Position numbers and translations under genes: made by a program. This document shows, piece after piece, positions 26,297 through 38,953 of a stretch of 64,000 nt of DNA. The notes beneath the pieces were generated by a model. The model made no database searches and had not been told where the DNA came from. It worked only from the letters and a program-made list of their open reading frames with translations. Positions within the stretch are counted from its first letter, which is position 1. The number at the start of each line of letters is the position of its first letter. Source of the DNA: Cloeon dipterum (Eukaryota; Arthropoda; Insecta; Ephemeroptera; Baetidae); NCBI RefSeq assembly GCF_949628265.1, contig NC_088787.1:24170501-24234500 (forward strand), in the 5' to 3' direction.

Positions 26297-27795
26297 GGTT
26301 TAGTTGCTCGCAAGAGATCTTGAAAAGCAGTATATGAAATTGTTAAATAAAATTAGCACTTGAATCTGCTTTGAAAATTATAATATGTACATTAGAATTA
26401 TTATATAATATGTTGCACTTCTTACCCTATTTAAGCGCTCTTTCTGTTGTGCCTCCCTCTCTTGTTATATCTTCCTTAATGTTCGTATCTGCCCTTAAAT
26501 ATGCGTTAAGCTTCTAAGAGTTCATAGACTTTATGCAACTCATATTACATCGCAGTAGGCAACACGAACTACTGAGACTTAAAAAAGTCTACTAAAACAT
26601 TATTCGTTATTCGATTAAATTCTTATCAGCGAATTTTGCTATCGATGTCCTCCAGTCTTTTACGATTTTTGGTCATTTAAATGTTGATATAATATATTAT
26701 ATTATATATATACACATGATAAGCATCATCAGGACAAATACCAGAATTTATTTTATTCCTGGCAAATATAATATTAACTATTATGCGCGCGTATCCTTAA
26801 TTTTACCTAATTTTACGCGTAATATTGTTAACACCATAATTATTATTTCCAGTTTAATTATTTTGAAAATTTTAAATCTAAACGGTTTTATTGTCCTAGA
26901 AACACTAAAAACTGAACAAACACCATAAATTAATATTGAATTTTGTTTTTCTAACCAGCTTATTCTGCACGTGTTCTTCCAAGTTCATCGCAATAATTAA
27001 ACAGCTCAAACACTCTTTTGCTATAAAAGGTTAAGGTAGGTTAATTCGGTGTAATCCGTTAATTATTTTCAAAGCTGCGCGTAATGGAAATTAATTTGTG
27101 AAAATAAATGGACCAGCACTTATTGAAATGTAGGTGTTGCGGGGTAGCCGGGTAGGAAAAAAGGGAAAAAGGAATAAACTGCTCAGTTTGGCTGCAATAG
27201 AGACTGACTACTTTATTTCACACTTATTCGCACTCCTCTATGCGTGCATGCACAACATACATTAAATACCTGAGTGAAAACTTGGGATATAACACTTATT
27301 TCATGCCAAAAAGAGTTTGATTAAATTAGATTTATTTTATGCCTTTAAAAAAATCATCTGCAAATTTCGTAAATTTGTTATTACTGTAATGGTGTTAATT
27401 ACACACGCTATAGCTCTTCTCGGACAATTTCAGTTCTAGTTTCTCGTATTTTTTTGTGTTTTAATTTTTGACAGCTTCTCTGTTTGCGTTCAAAAGGCTG
27501 TAATATATTAACAAAATAAGCAAGAAATAAAAGGAGAAATCGGTCCTCTTCCCGCGCTTGACTAAAACGAAGGTCATGTCTTGCGCGGGCGCAGATCAGA
27601 GGACTATGTATTTTGGCAGTGTTTGTTTACTTTTAACCCTCTCAGCTGTAATCGGATTGTAGATAGCGAAAAATGATCTGATTTGCATTATATTATATAA
27701 ATCCATTTCCTTAGTAGTTTTCATTCTAATATTATGTATATGTGTATAGTTATTTTTATGACTTTTATTTAAAACTCCGCAAAATTATCTACATT
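26297..27795. other. Divergent intergenic region, PARG-like / POLI
   Basis: About 1.5 kb between two divergent starts, presumably holding both promoters. It is very AT-rich, with an alternating TA patch near 26686-26712. No additional gene or known RNA is recognised. Confidence 0.5.
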
Positions 27796-30700
27796 ATGGA
27801 CGAGGATCAGGTTATGATCCCGCCGGATTGTGTGTCTTCCCTTGGACACTCAAGGACGATAGTCCACATCGACGCCGACTGCTTCTACGCACAGGTTGAG
27901 ATGCTCGAAAACCCTGAGCTCAGGGGCAAACCCTTAGGAGTGCAGCAAAAAAACATTGTAGTAACTTGCAACTACGTTGCTAGGGAAAAGGGTGTTTCGA
28001 AGCTGATGCTTGTTGCAGGTATGTATATATACACACACATTTCATTCTACTCGACCTACTTATAAATCAAGATTTTGTATATTGCTTTCAGAGGCGCGTA
28101 AACTTTGTCCTGGCCTGGTGCTGGTGAACGGCGAGGACTTAGCTCGGTACCGCGTCGTGTCCGACAGGGTGACCGACCTCTTGCAGTCCAGGTTTAGCTC
28201 GCTGGTGGAGCGCCTTGGCCTGGACGAAAACTTTGTCGACGTTAGCGAGATGGTCAAGGCCAGAACACCCACCGCCCAGGTCGCAGGTCACGTCTACGGC
28301 GACTTAGTTCGAGAAGAGGAGGAGCAGGGCCTCGAGTGCCACTGTGGCTGCGACCAGAGGGTAAAGATCGGCTCTCAGGTCGCCCAGGTGATGAGAGAGG
28401 CCATCCGCGAAGAAGTTGGGCTTACCACCTGCGCAGGCGTCTCCTTCAACAAGATGTTGGCCAAGCTGGTCGGCAGTCAGCACAAGCCAAACCAGCAAAC
28501 CACCCTATTCAGCTGGCAAGCCCAGAAGCTTCTCAGTAGTCTTCCAGGCTAGTTTATTGAGTAAAAACACAAATATATACCTCATGTTCTTTCAGTCATT
28601 ATCTAATAATATGAAAAAAAAGTTTAGTATTTTTGTTTTCATTTTGCCATTTTTTGTACAATAGGACCAAAACATAATCATTTAGACGATTGACATTTTT
28701 TCTTTATGTTTATTAGTTAATTTCTATAAAAAGCATTAATTTACTTATTATAGCAAACTTGAAACATGAAGAACGCGATATTCTTGGATCTCGATATTAT
28801 GCAGTTATGATTTTTTAATATTATCACAAAATTTGTATGCTATTAATTTCTTGCAATGAAATTACATATATATGAAATCAAATATTTGTTCTAAAAAATT
28901 ATATAGCTCAATTCGTAGTATTTTAAATTAAAGAAAATAAAGTGAATAAATTACACTGAAGTTACTCGCACTTGCTAAGAAATAGGAAAGGCATTTAAAA
29001 GATACCCTAACAAATTTGAGTAATGTAGAAATCTGAAAAATGTATATTTTAACAAATGCCAGTGAAGTGATATTTTCCTAAACTATCGTTTGATTATTTT
29101 AATTTAAAATTAATAAATTCGCAGGAATATTTTTTTCAATAAAATTATTTTCAAATTTCAAATTCATGTTTGTTGCCAGTTAGCGAGATTTCAACTAGAC
29201 TAAAAGTGTATGATTTGATTTTTCAAATTGAAAATAGCAATTCACACATAACTTTCTAACGTATATTTTTAAATATAATATAATATGAAGGATCGCTATT
29301 TTTGTCTCTTAATTTGTAGGTTAAATCAATTTAATGCAATAAGATGAATCGCCAAATTAATATTTGCAGATTGTTTTATATTGAAGAATAAAAATATTAA
29401 ATACATAAATGCATAGTGGTTCATCAATTACAATTTAGAATGAAAATAATTAAATGTATTGCAAACGTTCCTAACAGACTGAAAAAAAATCATAACATGT
29501 GCATTAATGTTGTTAGGCGGAGTGAGGGCGATTCCAGGCATCGGCAGGCAAATGTCAGACTTGTTAAAGTCTGGGGGAATCTCGTCTCTCTGCGACCTTC
29601 AGCAGGCTGGTCTGGACACCCTGACGACCATCTTTGGCAACCGCGATCGCGCCTCAGTGGTACAGAAGCTGGCCTTTGGCGTGGATGACACACCCGTGAA
29701 GCCGAGTGGACGGCCGAAAAGCCTGGGCATCGAGGACGCAGTCAAGGGTGTGAACTGCGCTCAGGACGCGGAGGCAAAGATAGAGGCCCTGTCCGGACGG
29801 CTTCTAGACCTGCTGACAGCACAGCAAGACGGCCGGCTGCCCGGCACGGTGCGTCTGACCGTGCGCAAGTGGGACAAAGCGACCAAGGAGGCCAGACGTG
29901 AGAGCAGACAAGCTGCCATGCCTGCTCTGCCTCCACTCCACAGCGAGACCTTCAGAGCGAGTTCCCTGGCGAAGATGATGCCCTTGCTGAAAGAGCTATT
30001 TGCCAAGATGGTGCCAGACAAGAATGGTAAGTAAGAAATTTTAAAATATTGTGCATCAGCGTGAATATCAATTTTATAATTGCATTATTAATTATGCTAA
30101 CAAAAGCTCTAAGCTTTTGTTAAAATGCAACAAATTAATCACTAGCATGATTATAAAGGTGATTATTCTTCTTAATACGAAAAAAGTAATTATTTAAATA
30201 ATAAAGCATCACTGGAGATTTTTGTATCAACTTTGAAGCAAAAATATTAATTTCTGAACTGGTAATATGGTTGCTGAAACCAGTCTAGAAATTAAAATTG
30301 GACAATAAAACGTAGGAAAGCTCAAGTTTTTGTTAAATTTGTTCCCCTCTTTTGATATGGGCAACCTCCTGATAGCGCGAAAACTCTGTGTCCGAACAAC
30401 ATCACAAACGAATCGCATGGGCGTATTGGCCTCTCTCATTGGAGGAAGCCCAGTCCAAAAAAGGATCAGCTCGTGTTACTGCCCACGCAACGGGGTCTTT
30501 TTTTATTGAAAAGCTAGACATTCGTCACTTGAAATTATCATTTCACGCATGCTGTAAAGGTAGCGAGTTGGACTGCCGAAAGCAAACCTCCCAAAGCCAA
30601 ATGGGAGGATTCAATTCAAGAGCGCAAATCAGCCCACATTCGACCCCAAACATCGCTTGGATTCTCACATAGCAAGTGCACGCAAAGCATGCCGTCAAAT

Positions 30701-31199
30701 ATGCGAGCCAATGGCTTGATTCATTTTTATTAATATTAAAATTCTAACGTCCCACTACCCTCATAAAATTTACAGCAATTTACCTCCTCTAGCCCTTGTG
30801 TTCCTATCCTAACCAACCAGTTTCAAGGTTTCGACTCACACATTTGAAAAAGCAATTCTTAATTTCACTCTTGAATATGTGTGTATTTTAGAATTCCACC
30901 TGACTCTTCTTGGCGTCGCCTTCACCAACTTCTGCGACCGAAAGTCGGGGAAAGGATCCATCAGCTCTTTTCTGCAGCCCGTGGCGAAGAAGGCTAGGTT
31001 GGATGCGACTGGAGTTGAGGCGTCAACCAGTCATGTTTTGCTCCCTCCCGAGGTGGACCGTGACGTCTTCAATGCGCTTCCTGCTGAAATGCAGGAGGAA
31101 ATACTAGCTGACTGGAAAAACAGACAGCAGACTTTGCCTAGTCCAACCAAGGCCAAAAAGAAATGTACTATTAATGATTATTTCGGTAAGAAGAAATAG
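27796..31199 (+). CDS. POLI: DNA polymerase iota (Y-family translesion polymerase)
   Basis: Nuclear Y-family polymerase that inserts opposite damaged bases. Exons: 27796-28018, 28092 to about 28547, 29517-30026, 30892-31199; 498 residues. Metal ligands are visible in VHIDADCFYAQVE and in RLGLDENFVDVSEM. Other family blocks are GVQQKNIVVTCNYVAREKGV, LVLVNGEDLARYR, CAGVSFNKMLAKLV, the helix-hairpin-helix IPGIGRQ, the little-finger domain, and FHLTLLGVAF. The C-tail has GSISSFLQP (PCNA-binding-like), one ubiquitin-binding motif around LPAEMQEEILADW, and a terminal CTINDYFGKKK resembling a second PIP box. Human POLI has two ubiquitin-binding motifs and is much longer. The donor of intron 2 is uncertain: GT at 28536 or 28539, or GC at 28548, all in the same phase. 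Confidence 0.94.
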
Positions 31200-32581
31200 A
31201 CTGATTTTTTTGTTCTTTAAATTCATCTTTTGTTTCAAAACCCCCATAACCAGGTGTTTGACAATTGATTTTACTTTGCAAAATAGGATATTATATTTCA
31301 AACGAGTGTAGTTAATTTAAATTGAGTTTTATTAGAGAGCACTTGATACATACACACTGCATTACACTTACCTAGCTTGTTTGATATACAAATTTAAACC
31401 TGTGATACATCTTGTTTCTTTTTACGCTACCGTTTGTGATGTGGTCAGTTTAGCTATATATGTACAGAGAGTACAACGTGAAAAGCATTTGACTCTTTTC
31501 CGCACATTTAAAAGTTGCAAAATAAATAGTACACAATGAAAAATTCTGTTGATGCAGTTAAATGTGCAGCGAATGCTTTTTTGAAGAGTAGAGAACAATT
31601 AGTTTGCGAGGTGCATCGTCCGTCAAAGTGTGAGACAATCAGGCTGAGTGCCAAGGCTTGGACAAGGATAAAAATCGCCCCGCGTTTGATTACACTGTGA
31701 ATAAAGGCGAGTAATGTGTGTGAGTGATAAAGCAGCGTTAAAAGGACTCGTTAGCGCTCTATGAAACTATAACTGCTCTACAATTGTGACTTTTACTTTC
31801 GGGTCAGTCTCATTCATAAATGGTGATCTGAAAAGCAATCACATGTTACCTTAACTGGTCTCCGCAAACGTTAAAAAACACAGGAAAAACGACTGGTAAA
31901 ACACTGCACTTCTCTCACTCAGCATGTGCACAATAATTAATTGTAATTCTAACACAAACAATGGTTTGGTTTTTTATACATATCAGTTGGAATTTTGGCT
32001 TAGCTTTATTTATTTACAAAAATTCAATTTGGCCTCCTTCTTGAATGAGAACACGCGTTTTGTAGTTTGTTTGGAAAATGCTCGGAAAAATCCCTTCAAA
32101 ATGAGAGCATTTCACGTTTTCTTTTGGCAACATTCAGGTTTTTTCTTAATTGTGTTTATGGTCCTTACAACAATTTTTAATTGATTCAATTAATTTACAT
32201 CTAGTACATACCGTTGTGCGAATCAATTTCACTGATTAACTGAATTGCGTGGGTGGAGCTCATCAAGGCTGAAATTAATGGCCACGAAACGACTAAAAAA
32301 CTATTACTTCACGGGATTTTTAAATTCATCATTTCCGTGCTGAAAACCAAAATGGTAGAACCAACCAAAAAGGTTTCAGAAAAGGTCAAATCTAGATCTA
32401 CCAACTCTTGAATTATTTCCAGCACGTTTTACGGCAGGAAATACACTACTCTAAAACGGAAAGCTAATGAGTTTAGGAAGATCTGATCTGTGGTAGATCC
32501 CTCTTTGTTCTTCACGAAATCAGTTAACGAAGTAAAGGCATCTTTCCACCCAAATTTTGGCACATGATGATAAGCAAAGGT
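31200..32581. other. Convergent 3' regions of POLI and neurotactin
   Basis: An AATAAA at 31521-31526 on + could end POLI, and overlapping TTTATTTATT at 32005-32014 (AATAAATAAA on -) could end neurotactin about 570 bases past its stop. No other gene is seen. Confidence 0.45.
32005..32014 (-). terminator. Likely polyadenylation signal of neurotactin
   Basis: Two overlapping AATAAA words on the minus strand about 570 bases downstream of the neurotactin stop codon. Confidence 0.4.
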
Positions 32582-35500
32582 TTACTCGTGGCGCGCGTAC
32601 TTGCTAGCGAGCTGCCGCTGGATCCAGAAGTTGCAGTTGTCGTACGAGCTCTTGATAGCCACGTCCTGGTCCACCAGCATGATGTTGTGCGGTAGGGCGG
32701 AGGAGCGGTCGGTGCCCGAGGCGCCTGGCGGCAGCTCCTGGTGCCACACAAATCGGTAGAACGTGTTCTGCATGGCGGAGAGGTAGCGTTTCTCCTCGGG
32801 GCTGTGCGCCTCATACAGGCCCAGGATGGCGTCCATATCGGTGCCCACGTCAGCCACTCCGCCGAAGTAGCTCGTGTTGCGTGGCTGCGTCACCACATAG
32901 AAGTGCACCGACGAGGGGTATCGGTTGCCCGACTTCAAACCTGACAGACGCAAAAAAATGGTTCAATCAATTAATTTTGAGGGGGGAAAACGAAAGGAGA
33001 AAAGTATGTTTTAAAGAGCAATAATCTAAATACAAATATTTTTAAACTCGAACAAAGAATTTGAAAGCTGACAATCATGAAAAAATTAATTAGTTGTTGC
33101 CAGACTACATCCAAGAAACAATTGAAAAAATAATTACAATAAAATAGAGGCGATATTTTCTTTATTTGTGACCATAAAACGCTGAATATAACGTTAGATA
33201 TAGAGCTAAAATACTTCAAAATGATCACACATCAAGAAATGTTTTAGTTCATCCCTATAGCCCCTGGCCAGGAAACAAAATAATTTTCAACTCAATTATT
33301 GTCTTTTGGCAGCTTTAGGAGTCCCATTTATGTCACGTGATTGTTATTTTACTGTTCTCTGTTTGATACCAGCAGATATTTGAATTAACAGCCGACCAGA
33401 GTGGACAAAGTAAAATTCATATTGCAAAAACTGTCCTTGTTTTGGCTTAAAAAAATCCAATAAAATAAGATAATTTGATATAAGATGATATTTGTTGTTG
33501 TTTGAAATGTGGGGATGTATGGAGCATAGTTACTCATCTGCTGATCCACAGTAAAATTATTAAATTTAAAAATATTACAAAAAATTGTTAAATTATTTCA
33601 ATTTTAAATTTGTCGACAGCTAATTAAGTAGACCATTTTCCAACTAATCTCCAAAGAATTTATCAAATACGGATAAAAGCTCTAAAAATTATTTTCATGG
33701 AAGGGTGCCACATTTTTTAAAAATTTTGCTCACACCTATCCAATTAAAATAAGATCAAGTGGACAATTTCTTTGACGAGACAACTATCAAATTAATACAA
33801 ATGTTAATAGATTTCTTACTTGTTGCTTTGACGGTCGCAAGTTCCTTGGCGGTCTGATAAAGGGGGCAGATGGTCCTGAGGTCGCTGATCATGGCGGCGA
33901 GCTGCACCCAAGACGGGGGCTGGTAGCGCTTCAGCACTTCGTCCAGGATGCCGACGGGCACGTTGTTTGAGCCAAGCACTGAGCCGCGCAGGTAGTTCTC
34001 AAAGTTGACTCTTTGGCTCCAGTCCTTCTTGAATCGCAGCTCATTGCTCGCCTCCACGTGTGCGGTTGTACCTGATAACAGTGAAAATTTTCATTTTTAA
34101 AAGTTCCATAATTGAGAAAAGGCTGCACATCTTTTACCTTTATAGTGCGTTCAAACAATAAATTGAGCAAAAATCAATATTCCTATGAAACCTATTATTT
34201 TTCAGATTTGTATAAATATATTTCAATCAAAACTTTTATAAATAAATTCGCAAAATGAACATAATATTGTTTCCCACTCTAAACAAAACATCAAGAAAAT
34301 CTTGAATTTGAGTGCAATTATATTGCATTGTTTTAAATGATAATATTGAAAGGCTTTTCAAATCAAACTGTAAGTGGAAAATAAAGATGATAACTGACCA
34401 ATGACGACCCGGTAGGGTAGTCCATTCTCCCTCCAGGCGTTCATCAAGTTCTGCCTGACGATGACGCCATCCTGGATGATCCAGTGGTGCTGATCAATGG
34501 GTGGTGGGCCGAGCGGAAGTTCTGACTTCCAAATGTTCTTGACCCAGTCATCAGGCACAGCGCCAAGGATTCCTTCAGGGTCAAGCCGACGGATGCAGGC
34601 AGCCGTGGTGCAGCCAGTTTTCTCAAAGAACTCGCGGCCGGACACCTCAGCGTCCTTCAAGGTCTGGTTGGGCAGCACACCTGAGCCGCTACTCAGCCAC
34701 ACCTGGTTGAACAGTCGCTGCACTGGAGCCTCGCGCCGCTTGCTCAGAGCGGTCAGAGCGATGACCAATGAGGCACCCGCCCTGTGTCCCACAACCGTAA
34801 CAGTCTGGAAAGAGAGAAAACATCAGTTTTAATGAAAGGGTTTTGTTTGAGGGTGGCGAATAGTTACATCAGGGTTCCCGCCAAAGTGCTCAATGTTGAT
34901 TTGTACCCACTCCAGGGCGGCGATCAAGTCAGAGAGGGCATAGTTGCCTGAGTGGTGTGGGTAGGTCGTACTGGAGATCAAGTTGGAAGCCAGGAAACCA
35001 AATGGGCCAAATCGGAACCTGAGAACGAGAAAGCAAATTGAAGTATAGGAAATATTTGAAAAATGCGACCACTCGAGGTTGTTTTCATGTTAAATATAGG
35101 AAATAATTTATTTGTCATTTCAAAACTTTTTTCCACCCAAAATAAATAATTAACAGAAAAATATAATGAATATTATATGCAATCAAATATGTATCTCCAA
35201 TTATTGCATGGTTCAGCTACTGAAACCATTAAAACTTAAAAATTGTGCCAACAAAGAATACAACAGATATTTATCTCATCACTGCAGATATTGTTGATCT
35301 AAAATCCTATTTTAATTTTTTAAAAATGAAAGCTGAGGTTCAATGTAATTTATAATTTATACCAGAAAAATACACTTCAGCAAGACCTTATTAGACAAAA
35401 TATAGATGACAAACCTTGGCTGAACAAAGACGACGTCCCGCTGCCGAGCCATTCCTCTGGCCGGTCGCCATGAGTTTCCTCCGACCAGCGTCTCTGAGGA

Positions 35501-38500
35501 CACGAGGACGACGACGGGTAGTGGCGCGTCATGACTGGCCCTGCGCGTGTACACGTCCAGGGTGAGGCAGTCTTCAGAGCCAAAGCGCGAGCCGTTTCGA
35601 TGCAGCTGCCAGCACTGGTTTGGCGGTGACTCAGACTCGTTCTGCCAAGCCCTGAATGTGTCGTTCCAGCACAGCTCCAGACTTCGCAGCGACTTGGCTG
35701 GTGCGAAACGCAGCTCACCCACTGGAGGCGCCGCATATGGGATGCCCTTGAACGTGTACTCGCCTTCGTCCAGCTTTCTGCATTCCAAAGAAAAAGAAAA
35801 ATCATTTAAACTGTTTCTGCGTTGAAATAAATACACTAAATTGAAAATATAGTTAAAATGCAATGTTAACGTTTTTAAACTTTTGCGTTACGCTAAAAAA
35901 CTCACTAAGCTATTTTTGACGAAGTTCTTTCTTAAAAACAGGCGCATATGAGATTGATTTTCATGAAGAATTATCGAGATGAACATTTGAATCGCTTCGT
36001 TAATAACTTGCTTAACTGACTTTATTGTTTGTTTTTTTGATAATAGTAACGCGAGAAGACAATAGCTCAATAATTATTAGAACTTCGTTAGTGCAACTTA
36101 ACGAAAACTGAATGATTAACCCCGTTTGGACACTTATTAAAATAAATCCAGCTAAGACCTGACTATGATTGAATAGGTTATTCCGTAACTTATTAAAAAC
36201 GAATTGAAATTGAAATTAATTATTATTTATAAATCAGTGTGGCAGCATTGAGCATTGTTAATACGTGCAGAGGAATTTGAATTCAGAACACGATTCCAAA
36301 TTGAGTGCGCCAAGCAAAGAGCCGTATGCTTAGGTTTTAATTGAGGTCTGAATAGAGAGGCAAAGGAGCAAGAACGCCTTGGGCTGGAGCCAATTAGCGA
36401 GAGAATAGAATATGGTGAAAGAAGGCACTTGCCCTTGCACAGGACCACAAGAGGTGATGGTGGTGACGTAGGTGCCGCTGACCAGCATGCCGTTGAAGCG
36501 CGGCCGACGAGGTCCGGTAATGGCCAGGATGATCAGCAACAGCAGCAGTGATAGGAACACGATCAAACCAACTGCAACAAAACCGAACGTTCGAGTAAAA
36601 TCTGGACGGATTGAGGATTCCGGTTTGACTCACTGATGAGGAAGCGGTGCTGCTGAAAGGTGTCCCTCAGGTTGCCTACCAAAGATTCTTCATCGCCTTT
36701 GCCCTCTTCAATAGCTTTTTCATTTTTCTACAAAAGCCATAGATATAGTGAGCGTAATTGGACACGTGTTCCTGATAATTTAAAAAAAATGAATTTATTT
36801 ACGGAGAATCATGAATTCAGATCAATTCGAGGCAATTTAAATTTAGAAAAATAATGAAATAGAGCTGACCTGCTCTTCTTCGACGTCGTTGAGCTCAACC
36901 TTTTCAAGACCATCTTCAACGTCTTCTTCCCCCAGCTTCTGCTTCTCTGGGTCTGTTTCTCCAGCCTCCGTGTCCTTGTCCTGCGAACGTCCGATCACCA
37001 TTGAAAATTTTCCTTTTGACCGAATCTGAGCACTCTCGGCCCTCAACTGACTGACTGACTCAATGTAGCATTTTTATCGATCGGGCGAGCGCGCGCCACC
37101 GACTTCACAACAAAGCATCTGAGCGCGCGATCTCACTCTCGCATGCACGCTGAAGGTTGACGCTTTTGACATTAGTATTTGACTCACCTCTCTGTCAACT
37201 CAAAAAGGGCGTCTTGTATTCAATGGGCTAGTAATTTAGGCTCTTCAAACGGAATGATTTGGTGCAACTAGTCGATGTTAAAGGAAAACAATTTATTCTG
37301 GATAAAACTGTCATATTTCAGCACGGAAGGTCATAAATATTAATTTTCTTGACATTTGAACCTATATCTTAATGGTATGGGACAGATAAATCGAAACATC
37401 ATTGTAGTACCTATGATCGGTATAAAAAATTGAATAATAAATCGAGTAAAAAAGGGCAAAAGATGAAGCATCGCCTGCGAGTTGCCACAATGCTAATTGG
37501 ATTGCTCGGCAGAGTGCATGACTGCACGGTAATCCATCGTTTGGCAAAGTCTGCTGCACACCGGCGTGTAAAATCGATTTTCCACGCCCTCAAACTTGGA
37601 GCGCGAAAATATTCATGCGGGCGCCCCTGTTTACATCAGCAAATTTGAGTGAGTGAGAGGAGAGGCGCTTTTGTTTTGTCACCCCAGTGGCAAAAAATTT
37701 TGAACTCAGCTGTCTCAAGTGCGATTGAATGGACAGAGGGATACGAATGCTTTTTTTTAAAATTCAACCAAATGGCTCAGCATTGTCAAAATGCCGAGGG
37801 CGGCACGAAAATTATTCCTTAAAGGTTTACCTTGCTTCTCTTTGGCCAGACGGCTTCCAGGGGCGCCCTGATAGCCTTGAGCAGCTGGGTAGTCTTGGAA
37901 ATAGGAGCCGGCTTTGGCTCCTGCTCTTCCTTGTTCTCCTCTACTCCTTCAACCCCGTCTCCCTCTTTCTTCTCCTCGTCGGCAGTCTCCACGCCGCCCT
38001 CAACATCGTGGTCACCAGTCTCTTTCAGCTCCACCGGCTCGCAGCCCTTTTGACCAGGAGAGCAGAGAGTTTATGTTAGCAGGAGCGACGATGGCTTTTG
38101 CGCAAGACATTAACTAACCTTATTGGACTTTTTGAATGGCATACTGGGCATCTTGACCTTTGGAATCTTTGAGAGCACCTCTTTGGACCAGGAAATGGCG
38201 GTGGGCTTTTCGCCCTTCTCTTCGCCATCCTCGCCCTCGGGTTCTCCCTCCTCAGTCTTTGTGGGAGACATTGGTGGCACCTCTTCACCCTGGAGGAGCT
38301 TCTTGTCCTCCTCATTTTCACCACCTTCGTCGGTTTTCTTATCCTTTTTTGAAGGGAGCAAATATATAAAGGATAAGCTACTACACTGTCAAAACATTTG
38401 GCTTCAGATCTTAGCTACATTTTTTTTAAAAGAAACAGAAAATTGTTTCATTCTTATTTTAAAGCAAAAACTCTTAACCGAACTAAAAATTCTCTTCTGT

Positions 38501-38953
38501 GAAACCCATTAGATTTTAATTTTCTACCTCAATCGCCAGAATATTGCAAAAAGTACATTTTTCTAGTAGGTAATAGTATTTTCTTTAAATTGTTTTATTA
38601 ATTCACTTGGTGAAATTTTAGAAATAAATGCTTCAAATAATTTTTGTACTTACTTTTCTATCCTTTGATTTGCTCCTACTGAAAAGAGGTGGTATTTTGC
38701 TTTTAATGTTGGAGAGCCCCTTCTTAAGGCTGCCTCCCTTCTCTTTGGTCTTGGTTTCACCAGCGGCCTCGTCCTCCTGCTTGGACTCTTCGCCGGCATC
38801 CTTGGCTGCCTCACCGGCCGCCTCATCAGAGGGTGGTGGATCTGGTGGGTCAGCTGGAGGTACGTCCATGTCCTCGGCTAGCCGTTGTTTTTCCTCCTCC
38901 TGGATGTCCAGCTTGTCCTGGCTCTTGCTCACATTTTTCGCTATTTCGCTCAT
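32582..38953 (-). CDS. Nrt: Neurotactin, cholinesterase-like adhesion molecule
   Basis: Single-pass type II membrane protein; in flies it binds Amalgam and mediates cell adhesion and axon guidance. Exons in reading order: 38953-38654, 38343-38119, 38046-37831, 36980-36870, 36727-36634, 36571-36433, 35777-35415, 35018-34868, 34804-34399, 34071-33820, 32940-32582; 871 residues, close to the 846 of Drosophila. The first ~310 residues are charged and cytoplasmic, then one membrane helix (GLIVFLSLLLLLIILAI), then an esterase-like ectodomain with GIPYAAPPVGELRF, CWNDTF, EDCLTLDVYT and SGNYALSDLIAALEWVQ. The nucleophile elbow reads GHRAGA, so the catalytic Ser is replaced by Arg, as in other neurotactins. 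The start ATG follows directly on a 3' splice site, so a 5'UTR exon lies upstream. The intron after 36433 is of the GC-AG type. Confidence 0.94.
36999..37080 (-). promoter_or_regulatory. Candidate internal neurotactin promoter (TATA, Inr, DPE)
   Basis: On the minus strand GATAAAAA (37078-37071) lies about 29 bases before the A (37048) of the third of three tandem TCAGT-type initiators. Exactly 28-32 bases after that A is GGTCA, matching the downstream promoter element RGWYV. The next ATG (37001-36999) is in frame with the exon 36980-36870 and would start MVIGRSQDKD. Repeated GAGCGCGCG words lie just upstream (37085-37125). The resulting protein would be about 631 residues, lacking the first 247 of the long form. 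Confidence 0.5.
38119..38953 (-). other. Modular cytoplasmic exons of neurotactin
   Basis: The first two coding exons, and the third at 38046-37831, are each multiples of three and begin and end between codons. Each encodes an acidic stretch followed by a basic-hydrophobic tail ending in Lys (KSKDRK, FKKSNK, PKRSK). This looks like an exon-level repeat of a phospholipid- or partner-binding module. The layout is seen directly; the repeat origin is inference. Confidence 0.5.

Noticed and set aside
30360-30690. GC-richer island with open frame inside the last POLI intron
   Set aside because: No protein motif, no splice support; contains a small CCTCCCA/TGGGAGG palindrome only.
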